From: DAOPZC01 sp035353175
GTDB taxonomy: Bacteria; Verrucomicrobiota; Kiritimatiellia; RFP12; UBA1067
NCBI GenBank assembly: GCA_035353175.1
Contig: DAOPZC010000001.1
Coordinates: 124,001 to 188,000, forward strand
Reading direction: 5' to 3'
Length of the DNA: 64,000 nucleotides
In this document: positions 45,210-53,128 of the stretch, piece by piece
Numbering within the stretch: position 1 is the first letter of the stretch
Layout of the letters: every line of letters starts with the position of its first letter
Position numbers and translations under genes: made by a program
The notes under the pieces: generated by a model
Told to the model about the DNA's origin: nothing
Database searches by the model: none
The model's input: the letters and a program-made list of their open reading frames with translations, nothing else

Positions 45210-46688
45210 ATGAAAAAATTACATGCCGGTTATTGTGTGCTGACGGCACTCCTCGTTTTCGCGGTGAGCCTGCAAGGGTGGGCCAGAACTGAAGGGGAGG
45301 CGTTCGATTTCCGCAAGGGGTTCTCGAGTGTCGCGGCCAAAGCGACGCCGGCCGTCGTGTTCATTCAGGTCGAGAAACAAGTTCCGGCGGGGAACATGCA
45401 GTTTTTCAACAACCCGTTTGACCTCTTCGGCGAAGACTTTTCCGAGCGCTTCTTCGGGGAACAGAACGGAAGAGCCAACCCGTACCACCGCCGGCAGCCC
45501 GGCCGCGGACGGCAGCAGATGTACAAGCAGACGGGGCAGGGCTCCGGCTTCATCATCAGCAAGGACGGTTACATCCTGACGAACACGCATGTCGTCGGCG
45601 ACGTGGACAAGATCACGGTGCGTCTGGCAGACGGCAGGGAGTTCGCCGCCAAACGGATCGGCGCCGATCCGAAGACCGAAGTGGCGCTCATCAAAATCGA
45701 GGCTAAGGAGGATCTTCCCGTTATTGCGATCGGCAATCCGGACTCCTTGCTGATCGGCGAGTGGGTGATCGCCATCGGCAACCCCTTTGGACTCAAGGAG
45801 ACACTTACGGTCGGCGTAGTGAGTGCTAAAGGACGCAGTAACATTGGGATTACGGACTACGAGGACTTCATCCAGACTGACGCGGCGATCAATCCCGGCA
45901 ACTCCGGCGGCCCGCTGCTGAACATCGATGGAGAGGTGGTCGGCATCAATACGGCAATCTTCAGCCGTAGCGGTGGGTACATGGGTATCGGTTTCGCGGT
46001 GCCCATCGACATGGCGATGAACATTAAGAGTCAGCTTGTAGCAAATGGCAAGGTGACAAGAGGTTACATCGGCGTCGTCATTAACCCCGGCGACGTGACC
46101 GAAGAGATGGCCAAATCTTTCGGACGCGGCGAGGCGGGGGGGGTGCTGATCGCAGACGTGCAAAAAGACGGACCTGCGGACAAAGCGGGAATCAAGAGCG
46201 GCGACATCTTTGTGGAGTTGGACGGCAAGAAAATCAAGGACAGCACCAGCTTCCGCAACGATGTGGCACGGATCCTGCCTAATAAGAAAGCCGAAATCAC
46301 ATTGTTCCGTGACGGCAAGAGCAAGAAAGTCACGGTGACCGTGGGGACTTTCCCGGACGAAGAGGCCGCCGCCGCAGGGGGAACGCAAGAGGGCGGCGAC
46401 ATCGCCGAGAAATTGGGGTTTGAGGTTCAGGATCTGACGCCGGAAGTGGCGGAGCAGCTGGGGTACGAGGAGAAACGCGGCGTCGTGATCTCCGACGTGG
46501 ATCCGAATTCGGCGGCTTACGAACAGGGTTTAAGGACCGGCATGTTGATCCTTGAGGTCAACCGCAGCGAGGTGAAGAACGTCAGCGATTTTGAAAAGGC
46601 AGCAGGCAAAGTCAAGGGCGGCAACATGCTCTTGAGGATCAAGATGAAAGAGGGATCGATCTTTCTGCACCTGCGGGCAAACGATTAA
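45210..46688 (+). CDS. DegP/HtrA-family periplasmic serine protease
   Basis: 492 residues from the ATG at 45210, after AAGAGGTG; signal peptide ends near GWARTEG. The chymotrypsin-fold domain (about 50-260) has His127 (NTHVV) and Ser232 (NPGNSGGP). The third catalytic position is Glu157 (KTEVALIKI) where most HtrA proteins have Asp. A Q-loop-like insert is Phe/Gly/Gln/Arg-rich (about 65-100). Two PDZ domains follow (about 280-370 and 395-490; RGYIGVVINPGDVT, GVVISDVDPNSAAYEQGL). HtrA proteins degrade or refold misfolded envelope proteins. It lies just after the Bam/Skp/LPS operon but with its own leader and terminator. Activity with the Glu substitution is likely but not certain. Confidence 0.93.
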   Translation: MKKLHAGYCVLTALLVFAVSLQGWARTEGEAFDFRKGFSSVAAKATPAVVFIQVEKQVPAGNMQFFNNPFDLFGEDFSERFFGEQNGRANPYHRRQPGRGRQQMYKQTGQGSGFIISKDGYILTNTHVVGDVDKITVRLADGREFAAKRIGADPKTEVALIKIEAKEDLPVIAIGNPDSLLIGEWVIAIGNPFGLKETLTVGVVSAKGRSNIGITDYEDFIQTDAAINPGNSGGPLLNIDGEVVGINTAIFSRSGGYMGIGFAVPIDMAMNIKSQLVANGKVTRGYIGVVINPGDVTEEMAKSFGRGEAGGVLIADVQKDGPADKAGIKSGDIFVELDGKKIKDSTSFRNDVARILPNKKAEITLFRDGKSKKVTVTVGTFPDEEAAAAGGTQEGGDIAEKLGFEVQDLTPEVAEQLGYEEKRGVVISDVDPNSAAYEQGLRTGMLILEVNRSEVKNVSDFEKAAGKVKGGNMLLRIKMKEGSIFLHLRAND

Positions 46689-46730
46689 CCACACAACCAA
46701 GTATATATAAGACCACTCCTGTCATGCAGC

Positions 46731-46764
46731 ACCGGGGCCGGGTAACACCGGCCCCGGTTTTTTT
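46731..46764 (+). terminator. Terminator of degP
   Basis: ACCGGGGCCGG (46731-46741) pairs perfectly with CCGGCCCCGGT (46748-46758) around a six-base loop, followed by T residues to 46764. It touches the end of the convergent transporter gene. Confidence 0.95.
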
Positions 46765-47722
46765 ATGCCCGGAAAAGGAGCAGGAGGAGAGCCATGACGG
46801 GCAGGCAGAGGAGCGTGCTGAGGGCGATGGCGGAACCGGCCAGCTCCTTGTCCGCGCCCATCTGGTCGGCCATGACGTAGGAGGTGACGGCGCAGGGGCT
46901 GGCCAGGTTGATGAGGGTGATCAGGAGCAAGTCGCCGCCGACACCGAAGGCGCTGGCCAGCAGAAGGCCGATGGCGGGCATGGCGACCAGCTTCAGCGCG
47001 GTGGCCGCCAGCGCGGGCCGGAGACTCGCCTGCATTTTTTCCGGCGTCAGGCCGGCGCCGAGCGCGATCAGGGCGCAGGGCAAGGCGGCACGTCCGAGCG
47101 TCTCAACCGCGTTGAAGATGCTTTTCGGAATGTGCAGGCCGCTTCTCAGCGTGACCAGGCCGAGCGCGCAGCCGATGATGAGCGGGTTACGCAGGATGGC
47201 GGCCAGCGCCCGCAGGAGGTGGCCGGCGCCTTCTCCTGCCTCCGCTCCGCCGGCGCGGGCCGCCTTGGGGCCGGTCAGGATCAGGACCGCCCAGAAGTTG
47301 TAAAAGGGAATGGTCGGCGCCAGGGCGAAAGCGGCGCTGGCCGCCGCCGCACTGTTCTCCCCGAAGGTGTAGATCAAAACCGGCAGGGCGGTGTAAGCGA
47401 GATTTCCGCGCATGGCCGCCTGCATCAGCGCGCGGGCCGAACCCTCGGGGAGCCGCATCATGCGGGAGGTCAGCCAGCCGATCCCCGTGACCGCCACCGA
47501 GCAGGCGCACAGCAGAAGAGCGATCTTCAGGCCGTTGCCGCCGGCCGAGACGGGCGCCTTGACGATGGTGCTGAACAGCAGGGTCGGCAGCAGCAGCCAG
47601 AAGCCCAGCCGGTTCATCTGTGCGAAGAAAACTTCGGGCAGGAAGCGGAAGTGGCGCAGCGCCGCGCCGAGCGCCATCAGCAGGCAGACCGGCAGGATCG
47701 AATTGAGAACAGATTCGACCAT
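46763..47722 (-). CDS. AEC-family (auxin efflux carrier-like) transporter
   Basis: 319 residues with about ten hydrophobic segments. Features fit bacterial AEC permeases of the bile/arsenite/riboflavin transporter superfamily: the N-terminal SILPVCLLMALGAALRHF, a central RGNLAYTALPVLIYTFGE, and a late LALIALGAGL-type crossing motif (ALPCALIALGAGLTP) followed by SPCAVTSYVMADQMGADKEL. Inner-membrane location. Substrates vary in bacteria (malate, malonate, amino acids) and cannot be deduced here. No good ribosome site before the ATG. Its stop overlaps the T-tract of the convergent degP terminator. Confidence 0.88.
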   Translation of the reverse strand: MVESVLNSILPVCLLMALGAALRHFRFLPEVFFAQMNRLGFWLLLPTLLFSTIVKAPVSAGGNGLKIALLLCACSVAVTGIGWLTSRMMRLPEGSARALMQAAMRGNLAYTALPVLIYTFGENSAAAASAAFALAPTIPFYNFWAVLILTGPKAARAGGAEAGEGAGHLLRALAAILRNPLIIGCALGLVTLRSGLHIPKSIFNAVETLGRAALPCALIALGAGLTPEKMQASLRPALAATALKLVAMPAIGLLLASAFGVGGDLLLITLINLASPCAVTSYVMADQMGADKELAGSAIALSTLLCLPVMALLLLLFRA

Positions 47723-47798
47723 GGCGTTATCGGATGCGGTCCCGACGGCGCGGGTTCTGGACGTTTTGCGGCATGGTTACGGCGTTCGCCGCAGCGGC

Positions 47799-48602
47799 CT
47801 ATTGGCCGGCTTTCTCCATCTCGGCTTGGGCTTTGCGGAGCGCCTCCAGGGCTTCGGGCGGCAGCTTCATTCCGCCCGCGGGCTGGCCCGGCGTCTGGCC
47901 GAGACCGGAGAGCCCGCCCATCATGAGCTCCTGCATGGTGTTGACCCGCGTGTAGTCGGGCGGGATCACAAAGAGCGAGGCGTCCGGCAAGCCGAAGCGG
48001 TAGTTCTTGAAAAGCACGACGCTTGTAAACGGCACGGGCGGCTGGCCGCGTTCCCCCTTCATGTTGACCGTACTGGTGATTTTCACCGGCATGTTTTTCT
48101 GGGCTGGGGAAAACAGCATCTCCATCACGTGGTCTTCGCCTTCGGGCATTTTCACCGTCATGCGGCGCTTGACGCAGGGCTCGCCCTCGTACGTCTCGGT
48201 TCCGGTCTCCTCCAGTTTGAAGCGTGGCTTCCGCGCCGCCTTCTTTGCGGCATCGGGCTCTTCGGGCAGCAGGCAATATTTTTTCTGGGCGGGGGAGAGC
48301 GAGTAGTTCGCGGCTTTGCCGTTTTCATCGAGTTGCAGCATCACCATGTGCACGTTCATGAAGGGCATGGTCATTTCAGAGCGGGTTTTCCCTTCCACGC
48401 GGTAGAGCTTGGACGGCATCGTCATGCCCATCACCTGGATCTCCATGTCGACGGTATAGCGGGTCTGCAGCCCGAGCTCTTTTTCGAACTTGAGCCAGAG
48501 CTGTTGCTGCTGGTCACGGCCCCCGGGCTGCCGCACACCCTGCGCGAGCAGCGTGGCGGTCAACATCATCCCTGCGAGCAGAATCCAATGTGTCGGTCTC
48601 AT
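47799..48602 (-). CDS. Secreted DUF4412/LolA-like protein
   Basis: 267 residues; CAGGAG sits seven bases before the ATG. Signal peptide MRPTHWILLAGMMLTATLLA. The mature protein has the beta-strand layout of LolA/LolB-like or DUF4412 proteins, in which metal-free hydrophobic pockets are read from segments such as MEIQVMGMTMPSKLYRVEGK and NMPVKITSTVNMKGERG. The first of these is methionine-rich. A helical Ala/Glu tail closes the protein. The family role is not settled; many members reside in the periplasm. It lies 76 bases upstream of the AEC transporter gene on the same strand, so the two may be co-transcribed. Confidence 0.6.
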   Translation of the reverse strand: MRPTHWILLAGMMLTATLLAQGVRQPGGRDQQQQLWLKFEKELGLQTRYTVDMEIQVMGMTMPSKLYRVEGKTRSEMTMPFMNVHMVMLQLDENGKAANYSLSPAQKKYCLLPEEPDAAKKAARKPRFKLEETGTETYEGEPCVKRRMTVKMPEGEDHVMEMLFSPAQKNMPVKITSTVNMKGERGQPPVPFTSVVLFKNYRFGLPDASLFVIPPDYTRVNTMQELMMGGLSGLGQTPGQPAGGMKLPPEALEALRKAQAEMEKAGQ

Positions 48603-48681
48603 GTGCGTGCTCCTGGTTGAAACAGTGCGGTGTCGGTGATCATTTAGGCCTCAGTATACAGGCTTGAGAAGGGACGGCGCA

Positions 48682-48733
48682 AGAAGGCAGATCATTCGTC
48701 GAACGTCGCTTCGCCGTGCCAGGCTTCGGCGGG
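48682..48733. repeat. 52-base repeat overlapping the end of the RNA methyltransferase gene (copy 1)
   Basis: Aligns without gaps to 52971-53022 with 42 of 52 identical bases by eye, including a 17-base exact core (TCGTCGAACGTCGCTTC, 48696-48712). Read on the minus strand both copies encode the same peptide end, GEATFDE followed by a stop. In this copy it forms the last residues of the methyltransferase. Confidence 0.7.
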
Positions 48734-49558
48734 CGGCACGGTCACCTGGCCCGCCGCGATGCGCTGCCGCACGGCCTCGAAAAGCAGGATGGTCGTGGCC
48801 GACGCCACGTTGAGCGAATCCGCCAGGCCCAGCATCGGGATGCGCACGCGCAGGTCGGCCGCGCCCATCCACTTTTCGGTCAGGCCGTACTGTTCGGTTC
48901 CGACGGCGATCGCCACGTTGCCGGTCAGCGGCACGTCGCAGTGGAGGTTCTCCGTGTGCGGCGTGGTGGCGAGGATGCAGAAGCCGCGTTCGCGCAGGAA
49001 GGCGATCGCCTCGTCGCTCTCGGCCTCCACCACGGGCACGGAAAAGAGCGTACCCGTCGAGGCGCGGACCACGTTGGGGTTGTGGATGTCGGTGCAGCGG
49101 TCGCAGACGATCACGGCGTGCACGCCCGCCGCGTCGGCGGAGCGCAGGATCGTGCCGAGATTGCCCGGCTTCTCGATGGCTTCGGCCACCACCACGAGCG
49201 CGTGCTCGGGCAGGTTCAGGTCGGTCAGCTTGCGCGCGAGTTGCGGGCCGACGATCAGCAGGCCCTCGGGCCTTTCACGGTAGGCGAGTTTCTCGAAGAC
49301 CGGCGCGGAACAGGGGTACATCTCCGCGCCCAGCTCGCGGCAGCGCTGCACGATGGCCGGCTCGTTGAGGTTCTTAAGGTAGAGCGCCTCGCAGTAGAAA
49401 AGCATGTCCGGACGGTATCCGTTGTCGAGCGCGCGCTTGCACTCGCGATAGCCTTCCACCAGCATCTGCCCGGCTTCGTCGCGGTGCGAGCGCTGGCGCA
49501 GCTTGACCGCATGTTTGACCTTCGGGTTGGCGAGCGAGGATATGTGAAGTTCCGGCAT
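48692..49558 (-). CDS. TrmH/SpoU-family RNA 2'-O-ribose methyltransferase
   Basis: 288 residues from the ATG at 49558; upstream in-frame starts are possible and no clear ribosome site decides. The N-terminal substrate-binding domain begins with LANPKVKHAVKLRQRSHR, typical of 23S rRNA methylases of this family. The SPOUT domain has motif 1 EAIEKPGNLGTILRSADAAG (about 140), motif 2 NPNVVRASTGTLFSVP (about 175) and motif 3 LADSLNVASATTILLFEA (about 250), which form the knotted SAM site. It methylates a ribose in rRNA; the exact base is unknown. The last dozen residues derive from a short repeat shared with 52971-53022, suggesting the original C-terminus was altered. Confidence 0.92.
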   Translation of the reverse strand: MPELHISSLANPKVKHAVKLRQRSHRDEAGQMLVEGYRECKRALDNGYRPDMLFYCEALYLKNLNEPAIVQRCRELGAEMYPCSAPVFEKLAYRERPEGLLIVGPQLARKLTDLNLPEHALVVVAEAIEKPGNLGTILRSADAAGVHAVIVCDRCTDIHNPNVVRASTGTLFSVPVVEAESDEAIAFLRERGFCILATTPHTENLHCDVPLTGNVAIAVGTEQYGLTEKWMGAADLRVRIPMLGLADSLNVASATTILLFEAVRQRIAAGQVTVPPAEAWHGEATFDE

Positions 49559-49633
49559 GGTGAAAAACATTATCAAAAGGCCGCATCCGGCAACAGGCCG
49601 AAATGCGTGGCGGGTTCGCGCGGTATGTGCGTG

Positions 49634-52618
49634 TCATCCGCGCAAGGGCACCGTCAGGACAATGGTTGTGCCCCGGCCGACTTCGCTGTCGATTTCCATC
49701 CGGCCGCCCAAGCCTTCAAGCCGCTCGCGGATGCTGAACAAGCCGAAGCCCTTGTTTGCCCTTTCGGCGTGCTCCATCACTCCGACCGGAAAACCGCGGC
49801 CCTGATCTTTGACGACGACCTGCACGTGTCTCCCGAGGTCTGCATTCCGGACCGCAATTTCTGCCCGGCCGACCTGAGCGTGCTTGACCACATTGAACAG
49901 CAGTTCCTGAATCGCCCGGTAGAGGCAGAGATACACGTTTTCTGAAACGGGCTTGACGCCCTCGTCCACGACAAGGTCAACGGACAAGTTGAATTTCTCT
50001 GCCATTTGCTGGCACAACCAGGCGACGGCAAAAGGAATTTCGCCTTCGCGCAGCGCCGGAACGGCAATATCCTGAACCAGCGACCGCGTCAGCCGGATCG
50101 CCTGCGCAAGCATGTCGTCGGCCGCTTCCAGAGACTTTTTAATGGACGCGCCTTTAACCGCTTGAAGCACGACCCCCATTGTCATCCGGCTCGCAACCAA
50201 AATCTGCTGCAAATCCTCGTGCAGAACATCGGTGACACGCTGCCGCTCTTCTTCCTCGGCCCTGATCAGCCGTCCGGTGAGCGCCTGTAGCTGGTGGGTG
50301 TATTTTTCCACCTCGGCGGTCCGTTCGGCAACGCGTTTTTCCAGCGCCGCGCTCCACGTTTCCAGCAGCTCGCGGGCTCGCTTGCGCTCGGTGATGTCGC
50401 GGATTGCCGACACGAAAACCAGTCGCCCGTTCATCGTGTAGAAACGCGCCGTGATTTCAACGGGGAAAACGCACCCGTCCTTATTCTTGTGAAGGAGCTC
50501 ATCCACCAGCACGATCTGCTTTCCGGCACGCGCACAATTCTGAATGATTGCTTTTGCCTGTGCCAGATCAACCACGACGTCCTCCGGACCTTTGGACAGC
50601 ATTTCTTCGCGGCTATAGCCGTACAGAGTCTGCGCCGCGAGGTTGACATCCAAGAAACGACCCGACTCGAAGTCCGTGAGTAGGATAGCGTCGGACTCCA
50701 TCTCAAACAGCTGACGGTAACGCGTCTCACTGTCTTGCAGCGCTTTCTCCGTGCGTTTGCGATCGGAGATGTCAACAAAACTGCCTAGTGCGGCCCAAAT
50801 GCTGCCATCTTCGTTTCTGACAGGGGTCGCGAATATTTCCAGCGTCAGCTCGCGGCCGTCAGGACGAACCACGGAGATTTCCTCTCCCGGCGTGCGTTCC
50901 CCCCGCAGTGCGCGAGCAAGCGGAAGCCGGTCCAACGGCAGACGTTTCCGATCCGCCCCGGTGAAAAACGAATAGTCATTCAAGTGCCTGTACAAGTTCT
51001 CGTTCAGCGCGGACGAGGCCCCAATCAGCTGCTGCGCCGCATAATTCGCAACAAGCGGGACCGCCGATTCCACGTCCACCATCACCACGCCGACAGACAG
51101 GTTCTGCAGCAGCGTGTTCAGAACTTCGTTTTGCCGCGACAGTTCCCGCTGACTGCAGAGCAGTTTTTCCTCAGCCTGTTTGACATCCGTGATGTCCATG
51201 AGGTGGCCGTCCACCCGAACGACTTTTCCGTTCTGAAAAATAGGCCGACCCGACGAACGCACCCAGATGCGTTGCCCGTCAGCCCGCATGATCTCGACCA
51301 CAATGTCAAAGGGTAGGCCTTGCTCGATCGCACCGCGAAAAGCCTCGTTCACGGTCTGCCGATATTCCGGCGCCGCGAACCCGAGATCATCAATCGTCCG
51401 GTCGATCGGGTAGTCGTGCTCAACCCCATGAATACGGTAAACCTCGTTTGTCCAGGTGACCTGATGCGTTGCGATCTCAATCTTCCACGCCCCCATCTTG
51501 GCGAGGCGTTGCGCCTCTTCAAGCATGCGACGGGTCTCCTGCAACGCAAGCTCTTCCTGTTTTCTGCGCGTGACATCGTTCCAGATCGACTGGTGGACGC
51601 CGTCCGGCATCTTCTTGGTGCGCATTTCAACAACCACCTCCGAACCGTCACGACGGCGGACGACCCGCTCGCTCGCGACCGTCTCACCTTTCTGTACCAA
51701 ATCAATACGAATCGGAACACGCTCCAGGCTCTCGGGCGTAAAAGGCAAATCACGGACGTTACGTCCGATCAGCTCAGCCTGGGGCAGGCCGCAGATTGCA
51801 CAAAGGCGTTCATTCGCATCACAGATGACACCCTCATTGTCACAAACCAAAATTCCGTCCACGGCGAAATTGAGCAAATTCTTATAGCGCTGCTCGCTCT
51901 TCAGCAGTTCCTGTTCTGCGCGCTTACGCCCGGTGATATCGCGGTAGAAAGATTGCAGCGTGCCGTCCGGCATTTGCTTCGAGTGCATCTCGATGATCAC
52001 TTCCGTGCCGTCTTTTCGGCGGATTGTCCGTTCCGTCACCACTTTCTCCCCCTTTTCTAGCAAGTCGAATCGGAGGGGGTTTTCCGCCAAGCTCTTGGCG
52101 GTGAAAGGCATGTGGCTGATGTGCTTGCCCACCATTTCGGAGCGCGCCAAGCGGAACAGCTCGCTCATGCGCTCGTTCGCTTCGATAATGACTCCGTCTG
52201 GCGTGCCCACCAAGATGCCATCCACGGCAAAGTCGAGCAACCCGCAGTAGCGCTGCTCGCTCATCGTCCACAGTTTTTCCGCCTGTCTGCGTTCGCTGTC
52301 GCGCTGGTCGATCAGCGAAATGCGAGACGCCTCAAGGTCGCTGATTCTCTCCTGAAAGGCGCGGTACAGCCGGTGGAAATGCCGGGCCACCCACAAGCCC
52401 ACGGCCGTGCTGAACACACACCCGACGAATCCCAAAGCGAAGGCCGTAAGCCGCGCATCCAGCTCTCCGAAAAGCGCCGTTTTCTTCTCGGCATAAAAGA
52501 GCGCGCCGATGAAGAACATCACGAGCGCGTTCGCGCCGAGCAGCGCGAACAGGAGCTGTTGGTGGATCGTCAGACGTCGCCGCGGACGTGCGGCTCCATC
52601 TTGTGTTGCAGCAGGCAT
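49634..52618 (-). CDS. Membrane histidine kinase with five PAS domains
   Basis: 994 residues from the ATG at 52618, after AGAGGA; an ATG seven codons upstream lacks that site. Two membrane segments (about 21-43 and 60-79) bracket a very short loop, so sensing is probably intracellular. Five PAS domains follow at about 120-240, 243-358, 368-488, 495-615 and 628-755, most ending in a PAC motif (such as YRDITGRKRAEQEL). The first two are close copies of each other. A HisKA_3-type dimerisation domain has VLHEDLQQIL with the phosphoryl-accepting His, then a HATPase domain (NVVKHA, DQGRGF, GFGLFSIRERL). This is the NarX/DegS class; its NarL-type response regulator is not in the window. The signal is unknown. 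Confidence 0.93.
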   Translation of the reverse strand: MPAATQDGAARPRRRLTIHQQLLFALLGANALVMFFIGALFYAEKKTALFGELDARLTAFALGFVGCVFSTAVGLWVARHFHRLYRAFQERISDLEASRISLIDQRDSERRQAEKLWTMSEQRYCGLLDFAVDGILVGTPDGVIIEANERMSELFRLARSEMVGKHISHMPFTAKSLAENPLRFDLLEKGEKVVTERTIRRKDGTEVIIEMHSKQMPDGTLQSFYRDITGRKRAEQELLKSEQRYKNLLNFAVDGILVCDNEGVICDANERLCAICGLPQAELIGRNVRDLPFTPESLERVPIRIDLVQKGETVASERVVRRRDGSEVVVEMRTKKMPDGVHQSIWNDVTRRKQEELALQETRRMLEEAQRLAKMGAWKIEIATHQVTWTNEVYRIHGVEHDYPIDRTIDDLGFAAPEYRQTVNEAFRGAIEQGLPFDIVVEIMRADGQRIWVRSSGRPIFQNGKVVRVDGHLMDITDVKQAEEKLLCSQRELSRQNEVLNTLLQNLSVGVVMVDVESAVPLVANYAAQQLIGASSALNENLYRHLNDYSFFTGADRKRLPLDRLPLARALRGERTPGEEISVVRPDGRELTLEIFATPVRNEDGSIWAALGSFVDISDRKRTEKALQDSETRYRQLFEMESDAILLTDFESGRFLDVNLAAQTLYGYSREEMLSKGPEDVVVDLAQAKAIIQNCARAGKQIVLVDELLHKNKDGCVFPVEITARFYTMNGRLVFVSAIRDITERKRARELLETWSAALEKRVAERTAEVEKYTHQLQALTGRLIRAEEEERQRVTDVLHEDLQQILVASRMTMGVVLQAVKGASIKKSLEAADDMLAQAIRLTRSLVQDIAVPALREGEIPFAVAWLCQQMAEKFNLSVDLVVDEGVKPVSENVYLCLYRAIQELLFNVVKHAQVGRAEIAVRNADLGRHVQVVVKDQGRGFPVGVMEHAERANKGFGLFSIRERLEGLGGRMEIDSEVGRGTTIVLTVPLRG

Positions 52619-52970
52619 GGGTATTCCTCTGTTCGGCAACGGATGTTTTCAAGGCGACCGGCAGGCAGAGCGACGCGCCGGCGGCCGGCTTTCAGGCAAT
52701 CTGTCCGGCGGCTTTGTCGCACTTGATCTTGGATCCCCTTTCGTTGGCGATCATCGTCCGCTTGACGCTTGTCGTCGGAGCGCACCGTGCGACGGCCGCA
52801 CATCGGCACACCGCGAAAAGCACACCCCCGCCATCGCCCTGAATGGGCAATCATTGTTTTTGCCCCGCTTTCTCCGCCGGGTGTGACCACAGCCTTTTTG
52901 CAGTCTCAGCCTGCGACCAGTCATCCCGATGCCCTATGAGAAAGGTCGCTGACGGATGAAACAGAATAGC

Positions 52971-53022
52971 AGAAGGCCGTTTACTCGTCGAACGTCGCTT
53001 CACCGCGCCTGATTTTGGCGGG
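52971..53022. repeat. 52-base repeat, intergenic (copy 2)
   Basis: Second copy of the repeat at 48682-48733, same orientation, core TCGTCGAACGTCGCTTC at 52985-53001. It lies in the 510-base gap 52619-53128, which otherwise holds the promoter at 53045 and no gene I can support. Confidence 0.65.
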
Positions 53023-53044
53023 TGAGCGGCCCGTTGCGGCGCGC

Positions 53045-53074
53045 TTGACGCCCCCGAGGTTTCGCGGGTACACT
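53045..53074 (+). promoter_or_regulatory. Promoter of the LamG/PATR protein
   Basis: TTGACG (53045-53050), 18-base spacer, TACACT (53069-53074). The beginning TTGACGCCCCCG and the 18-base spacing match the promoter before giant A at 8732. Confidence 0.7.
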
Positions 53075-53128
53075 AACACCAATAGTGATAGGTTTAGATA
53101 AAAAAGATGCCTTGGAAGGAAACACACC

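Noticed and set aside
52619..52970. Possible small gene upstream of the kinase
   Set aside because: Candidate frames on both strands lack a ribosome site, signal or any recognisable motif.
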